In this document: positions 60,201 through 64,000 of the stretch, piece by piece
Layout of the letters: the number at the start of each line of letters is the position of its first letter
How positions within the stretch are numbered: position 1 is the first letter of the stretch
The notes under the pieces: model-generated
Told to the model about the DNA's origin: nothing
What the model saw: only the letters and a program-made list of their open reading frames with translations
Databases searched by the model: none
NCBI GenBank assembly: GCA_013398175.1
Contig: VZRZ01003845.1
Span: forward strand, 459,900 to 523,899
DNA: 64,000 nt
From: Climacteris rufus
Taxonomy: Eukaryota > Chordata > Aves > Passeriformes > Climacteridae
Direction of reading: 5' to 3'
Position numbers and translations under genes: made by a program

Positions 60201-61835
60201 TTACCAATAAATAATCAGGTAAGAAGACAAATATCCCTGCATGCATCAACACTGAAACTGAAAGAGTTTGAGGGAAAATGTGATTTTTCACCATTGACAT
60301 TTAGGATTTCCTGAAGTTTGGAAGGATGGAAAGTAAAGGGACCAGCCTGCTTGGCTGCTGCAGCTCAGCCCGAGGGCATTTGCTTTGCAAACTGTGGTTC
60401 ATGTGGCCTTTTGAACTAAAGGGCAGGTTTACTCAGGAAACAAACACAGAATAGCCAGCTGGCTCATTCCCCAAAAACAGTAGATCCAGCTGAAAGAATG
60501 TGTGAGACTTTGAGCAGCTACAATCCCCACTGCTGAGCACTGCAATAACTTGACTTGTGTTCAGATGACTGACATCTCACACCCAGGGTACTGTGCAGCC
60601 TTCCCTGTGGATGGTGTAACCAGCCAGCAGAGACAAACAGACTTCCAGATACAACCAGAGCTTAACAAGGAGGGGAGAAAAACAATTTTGCCAGCTAGAA
60701 CCCTCCTCATGGAAGCCTGTACCTGGAAATGGGAGGTCACAGGACAGGAGAACAGGAGGGCAAGGAGAGGCACAAAGGGACACAGGGTGTGAAGGGTGCT
60801 GCACAGGTGTGGAGGGTGACTCGATGTTCACTTCCTTCCAAATCCTGATTACAAACCCAAACAGAGCTACAACACCTGGCAAATGTAGCCTTTAGCTTTA
60901 CTGGAGGATCTGACAAGAGTGAAGAGTAGTGGAGCATTAACTGTGTTTGGGGCATTACTCAGCTCATGTACTGCTGGCCAGCACAGCTCCCTCTGCTAAC
61001 CAGTGCTGGCCCAGCCACTGCAGTACTCAGTGCTGACAGCCTGGCCAAAATGGTTTCTATTGAGCTGACAAACCACTCTGGGAAAGGGACAGAGAACTGA
61101 TGTGGTTTGTAGGGGAACTCTGTGTTTGGCAGCAGCTTGACCAAGAAAAGCAGCTTTTTTCCACTGTGCAAGGTGTTCGTTGCAGAGTGTAGCCTGAGTC
61201 TCTGGTCGAGGAGCTTTACTGGCTAAGCCCATCCTTCCCAGAAGCTGGAGGTGTCCCTTAGGTACCAGCAGAGCTCCCTGCTCCTGGGCACTGTGTCCCT
61301 CTGCTCCAACAGGTGACACAGCAGCATCTAGTGGCCAGGCGTTCTAAGAGCCCTGGCAAAGTCCCCTCCAGGGGCTGGGTCCTGACCTGCCTCTTTCCTA
61401 AACAGCAAAAATAATCCAGCAGAGCGTTGTCACTTTGCAAAGTGCAAACCATCTACTACAATGGCTTTTCCTTGTTTCAGACACGTCTGTTCTGCCATAG
61501 CCTTGGGTAACCTTTGCTCTGGCCTGGAAAACTCAGAACAGAGATGGAGAGGGCAGCTCTGACCAGCCCCTCTTCCCACACAGACTGAATCACCTCAGCC
61601 CTCAAACACATCCAGTGGTGCTGGAGGGTGAAAGAAAAGCCTACAGGGCTACAGCTCCCATACTGCAGTGGACAAGAGGGAAAAGCAGCTCATGGCAGTG
61701 TAAGATGTATTTTGTCCTCCCTTCTAAGTGCAGAAAGGCTGAGTGAAGGGAAGTGTATTTTGTGGAATGGTGTTTCTGTATGGTTTTTAGAAGAAGTGCT
61801 GAAAGACTACAATAAGCCTTCAGAAAATAATGTAT
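57296..61835. other. Intergenic region between GSTT1 5' end and the GSTT1-like 3' end
   Basis: No gene recognised on either strand. It includes the segment at about 59260-59410 that resembles part of GSTT1 intron 1. Composition is ordinary. Confidence 0.6.
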
Positions 61836-61841
61836 TTTATT
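61836..61841 (-). terminator. Poly(A) signal AATAAA of the GSTT1-like gene
   Basis: Canonical hexamer on the minus strand only 13 bases after the stop codon at 61855-61857, implying a 3' UTR of perhaps 30-50 bases. Confidence 0.65.
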
Positions 61842-61854
61842 AGAGCATAACCCT

Positions 61855-62061
61855 CTAATTCTGGCTGACCTGCTTTAGGAGGTTCTGCTTGAAATTCTCC
61901 AGCAGCTCAGGTGCTATGTGATCAGCAGTCAAGTTCTTAGCATTCATAATCTCTTTGTGGGCTTCCTGGAAGAGCTCCTTCCCCACAGCTTCTTCCACCC
62001 GCCTGCGCCACTCCATTAACGTCGGCCTCTCCTCAAACAGGTTGTAGTCAGCACACACAGG
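61855..62061 (-). CDS. GSTT1-like exon 5 (68 residues plus stop)
   Basis: Acceptor CTGCAG; encodes PVCADYNLFEERPTLMEWRR through FKQNLLKQVSQN and TAG. Two residues longer than the GSTT1 equivalent. Confidence 0.95.
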   Translation of the reverse strand, partial: PVCADYNLFEERPTLMEWRRRVEEAVGKELFQEAHKEIMNAKNLTADHIAPELLENFKQNLLKQVSQN

Positions 62062-63417
62062 CTGCAGAGACACAGAGAGCACCCAGGAGTGAGGCAAACA
62101 AGGCATTTACCAGGGATGGGACCAAATGAAAGTTGGATATGCTTCTGGCTCCAGGCAGCAGAAAGTCATCACATTAGGTGGAGCTCATCTCTGGCTCTTA
62201 GGTCATAGGAAGCAAGTGGTGACATCCCCAGCAGCTGCTGTCCCCTGGGACATGCAGCAAAGAGCTGTGCCATGGTTAACCCAAGAACTGTCTAATGCAG
62301 AACACAGAGGTCCATGCACACCAACACAGCTCTTCCAAATATCTGTACTTTCCCTGCCTATTTTCCCTCCCTTATTTTTAGAGAGAGAACTGTTTCATCA
62401 AAGTAGGTGTTCCCTGGCAAACTTAACTGGGGTCAAAGTAAAAAAGGAACAAGACTTAACCCCACAGAAGATCTGCCATTACAGAGGTGGTGGTGCAGCA
62501 GCCACCCCTTGGCCTGGCCTGCCCACAGCCTGGCTCACATATCCAGCAGTGCTGGGGTTGATGCTCACCTGCATGAGCTCTACCAGTGCAACAAGGTCTG
62601 CCAGGGAGATCTCACTGCCTGCGATGAAGGGCTTGTCCTGCAGGAATTTCTCCTCAAACTGCTTCAGGGCAACGTTCAGCTCCTCAGTAACAACTTCCAG
62701 TTTCTCTGGAGGAAGTGGCTGGCCTGTGACGAGAGGCAACAGCACCTGGCAGGGAGAAGAAGCAAGTTGCTTTTTTGTGTTTCATTCCAAATCTAGTCAT
62801 CACATCATCTCACTGCCACCTTCTGAGGATCCCTCACCAACCATGCACGAGAACAACCAGAACTGCTCATCAACCCTGCCGGGTTAACATTACTGTCAGT
62901 CATTACTGCCTGCCTCTCCTTGTCTCCTGCCTAGAAATCTGAAAGTTCAGCCTCTAGAGTCTCCTTTCAAGGGAAGACTATCATCTGCCAGCAACTGTGC
63001 TTGTTTTGCAGAGGGAGGTTGGTTCTTTCCATGAAGGTGGGCACCAGCACTGAGCTGTGTGTGGCTGCTCACCCAGGATGTGTTTGCTCTGGACCTTTGG
63101 CTGCAGCGTGAAAGACTCAGGGCACTTCAGCGAGGCTTGGTTCAGCAGCCAGGTCAGTTTTGTTCCTGACACCTGCCTTGTACATTTGCTTAGAAAGGCC
63201 CTGCACACAGCAGGCCATTTCATTCACAGTTCTTAGCACTTAATTTTTGATATATAATGGTTTTACCTTGCTTAAGAACACCTTGCTCGCCTTCGGGCGG
63301 ATGTTGCTGTGCTGCCAGGACAGGTACTCATCAACCCTAGCCCTTTTCTGCAGGTCCGATGGGTACCAGTGATCAGGAGTCTTGAATTTCTGGACCAGGT
63401 ACAGGAGGATTGCAATG
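61855..63417 (-). CDS. GSTT1-like theta-class glutathione S-transferase (exons 3-5; exons 1-2 off the right edge)
   Basis: Second theta-class GST, tandem to GSTT1 and on the same strand. Exons of 151, 177 and 207 coding bases match those of GSTT1 in position and phase. Readable motifs: KTPDHWYPSDLQKRARVDEY, GSEISLADLVALVELMQ and EERPTLMEWRRRVEEAVGKE. It differs from GSTT1 in the exon 3 end (RPKASKVFLSK), the exon 5 start (PVCADYNLFEE) and the C-terminus (FKQNLLKQVSQN), so it is an old duplicate, probably corresponding to the chicken locus called GSTT1L. Exons 1-2 are not found between 63418 and 64000. Open frames and intact splice sites suggest a working gene. Confidence 0.92.
62569..62745 (-). 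CDS. GSTT1-like exon 4 (59 residues)
   Basis: 177 bases, phase 0/0, donor GTGAGC. Encodes VLLPLVTGQPLPPEKLEVVT and FIAGSEISLADLVALVELMQ. Confidence 0.96.
63267..63417 (-). CDS. GSTT1-like exon 3
   Basis: 151 bases, acceptor CTGGGCAG, donor GTAAAA. Completes one split codon, then IAILLYLVQKFKTPDHWYPS and DEYLSWQHSNIRPKASKVFL, SK. Confidence 0.96.
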
Positions 63418-64000
63418 CTGCCCAGAGAGCAAGACAGAGTGGTGAGCTGATCATCTGAGATTAAAACACCCTGTCCTTTCTTTTTCTACAGATTTTGCAC
63501 TGCTGGACAAGCAGCAACACAAACCTGATCCAAATTAGGTAGAAGTGCAGCGAGGCACAGCACAGGAGAGGGTTTGTGCTCCTCAACCAGCTGCTTGTGG
63601 ACAGCAATTATCTGATAATTGCCCAGCAAGACAGGTGTAGTCTGCTGGCACAGTTACCCCATCAGCATTTTAGAGCAAAGAGAAGCTGCAGAATGAGTTT
63701 ATACCAAATCTGAGCTTCACATTGCCTGGTCATCCAGCAGCAGGTGCCTCATGTCAGATTTCCTGCGCTGACCTACAGCCTCCAGCTGCAGGCAGAGAGC
63801 AGGAGGACATGTGGAGAGGTATTTAAGCTCAGAAACACAGCCTACATGCAAAGGAGCTCCAAGCAGCAGCTCTTTCTATTATTAATATTGTTCAAGTTGC
63901 TTACATAAGATAGCTTCTCTTGAAACATAGGTTTGTTATGTACAAGTGGAACATAGGACAGGAGGGAGGATAAGCACTGGGATAAACAATACTGCAGTAA
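63418..64000 (-). other. GSTT1-like intron 2 (incomplete)
   Basis: 583 bases to the window edge without a match to the theta-class exon 2 motif (L-K-K-V-P-A-L-K-D-G). Confidence 0.7.

Noticed and set aside
1..64000. rRNA, tRNA, CRISPR arrays, prokaryotic operons, insertion sequences or intact viral genes
   Set aside because: Nothing of these kinds was seen; the window is ordinary vertebrate nuclear DNA. Small RNAs inside introns cannot be excluded by eye.

Overview
This is a vertebrate nuclear genome window, almost certainly from a bird. It has long introns with short GT-AG exons, abundant CR1 LINE fragments (the dominant avian retroposon), two very GC-rich assembly gaps at CpG-island-like sites, and glutathione S-transferase theta exons that read like chicken GSTT1, including an avian-type spacer at the start of exon 2. 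The species cannot be fixed from the sequence alone. There is no sign of prokaryotic, organellar or viral organisation.

All recognised genes lie on the minus strand. In transcription order (right to left) they are: a GSTT1-like gene (exons 3-5 at 63417-61855; exons 1-2 beyond the right edge); GSTT1 (exons 2-5 at 53109-48179; exon 1 probably in the gap 56634-57295); D-dopachrome tautomerase DDT (last exon at 43595-43523; the other exons probably in the gap 44410-44802); and CABIN1 (CpG-island promoter near 39.0 kb, non-coding exon 1, start codon at the end of exon 2, then 24 further coding exons down to 9260). This is the conserved vertebrate MIF/DDT-GSTT-CABIN1 neighbourhood.

CABIN1 dominates. 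I reconstructed 25 coding-exon segments whose lengths and phases join without a break into 4102 coding bases, that is residues 1-1367 plus one base. This is roughly the N-terminal 60% of a protein of about 2200 residues in human. Several of these exons are too short to appear as conspicuous ORFs. The C-terminal portion, including the calcineurin/MEF2-binding tail, lies left of the window beyond an intron of at least 9.26 kb.

Functionally the window combines a chromatin regulator (CABIN1, HIRA-complex subunit and calcineurin/MEF2 repressor) with small-molecule metabolism genes (two theta-class GSTs and DDT). Nothing suggests they act together beyond ancestral linkage. Intergenic and intronic DNA holds CR1 copies, a degenerate tandem repeat of about 187 bp upstream of the CABIN1 promoter, microsatellites, and a diverged sequence pair shared by GSTT1 intron 1 and the GSTT1/GSTT1-like intergenic region. 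I found no novel multi-gene system. The most useful leads are genes truncated by gaps, a CABIN1 5' leader with a spliced uORF, and several unexplained repeats.
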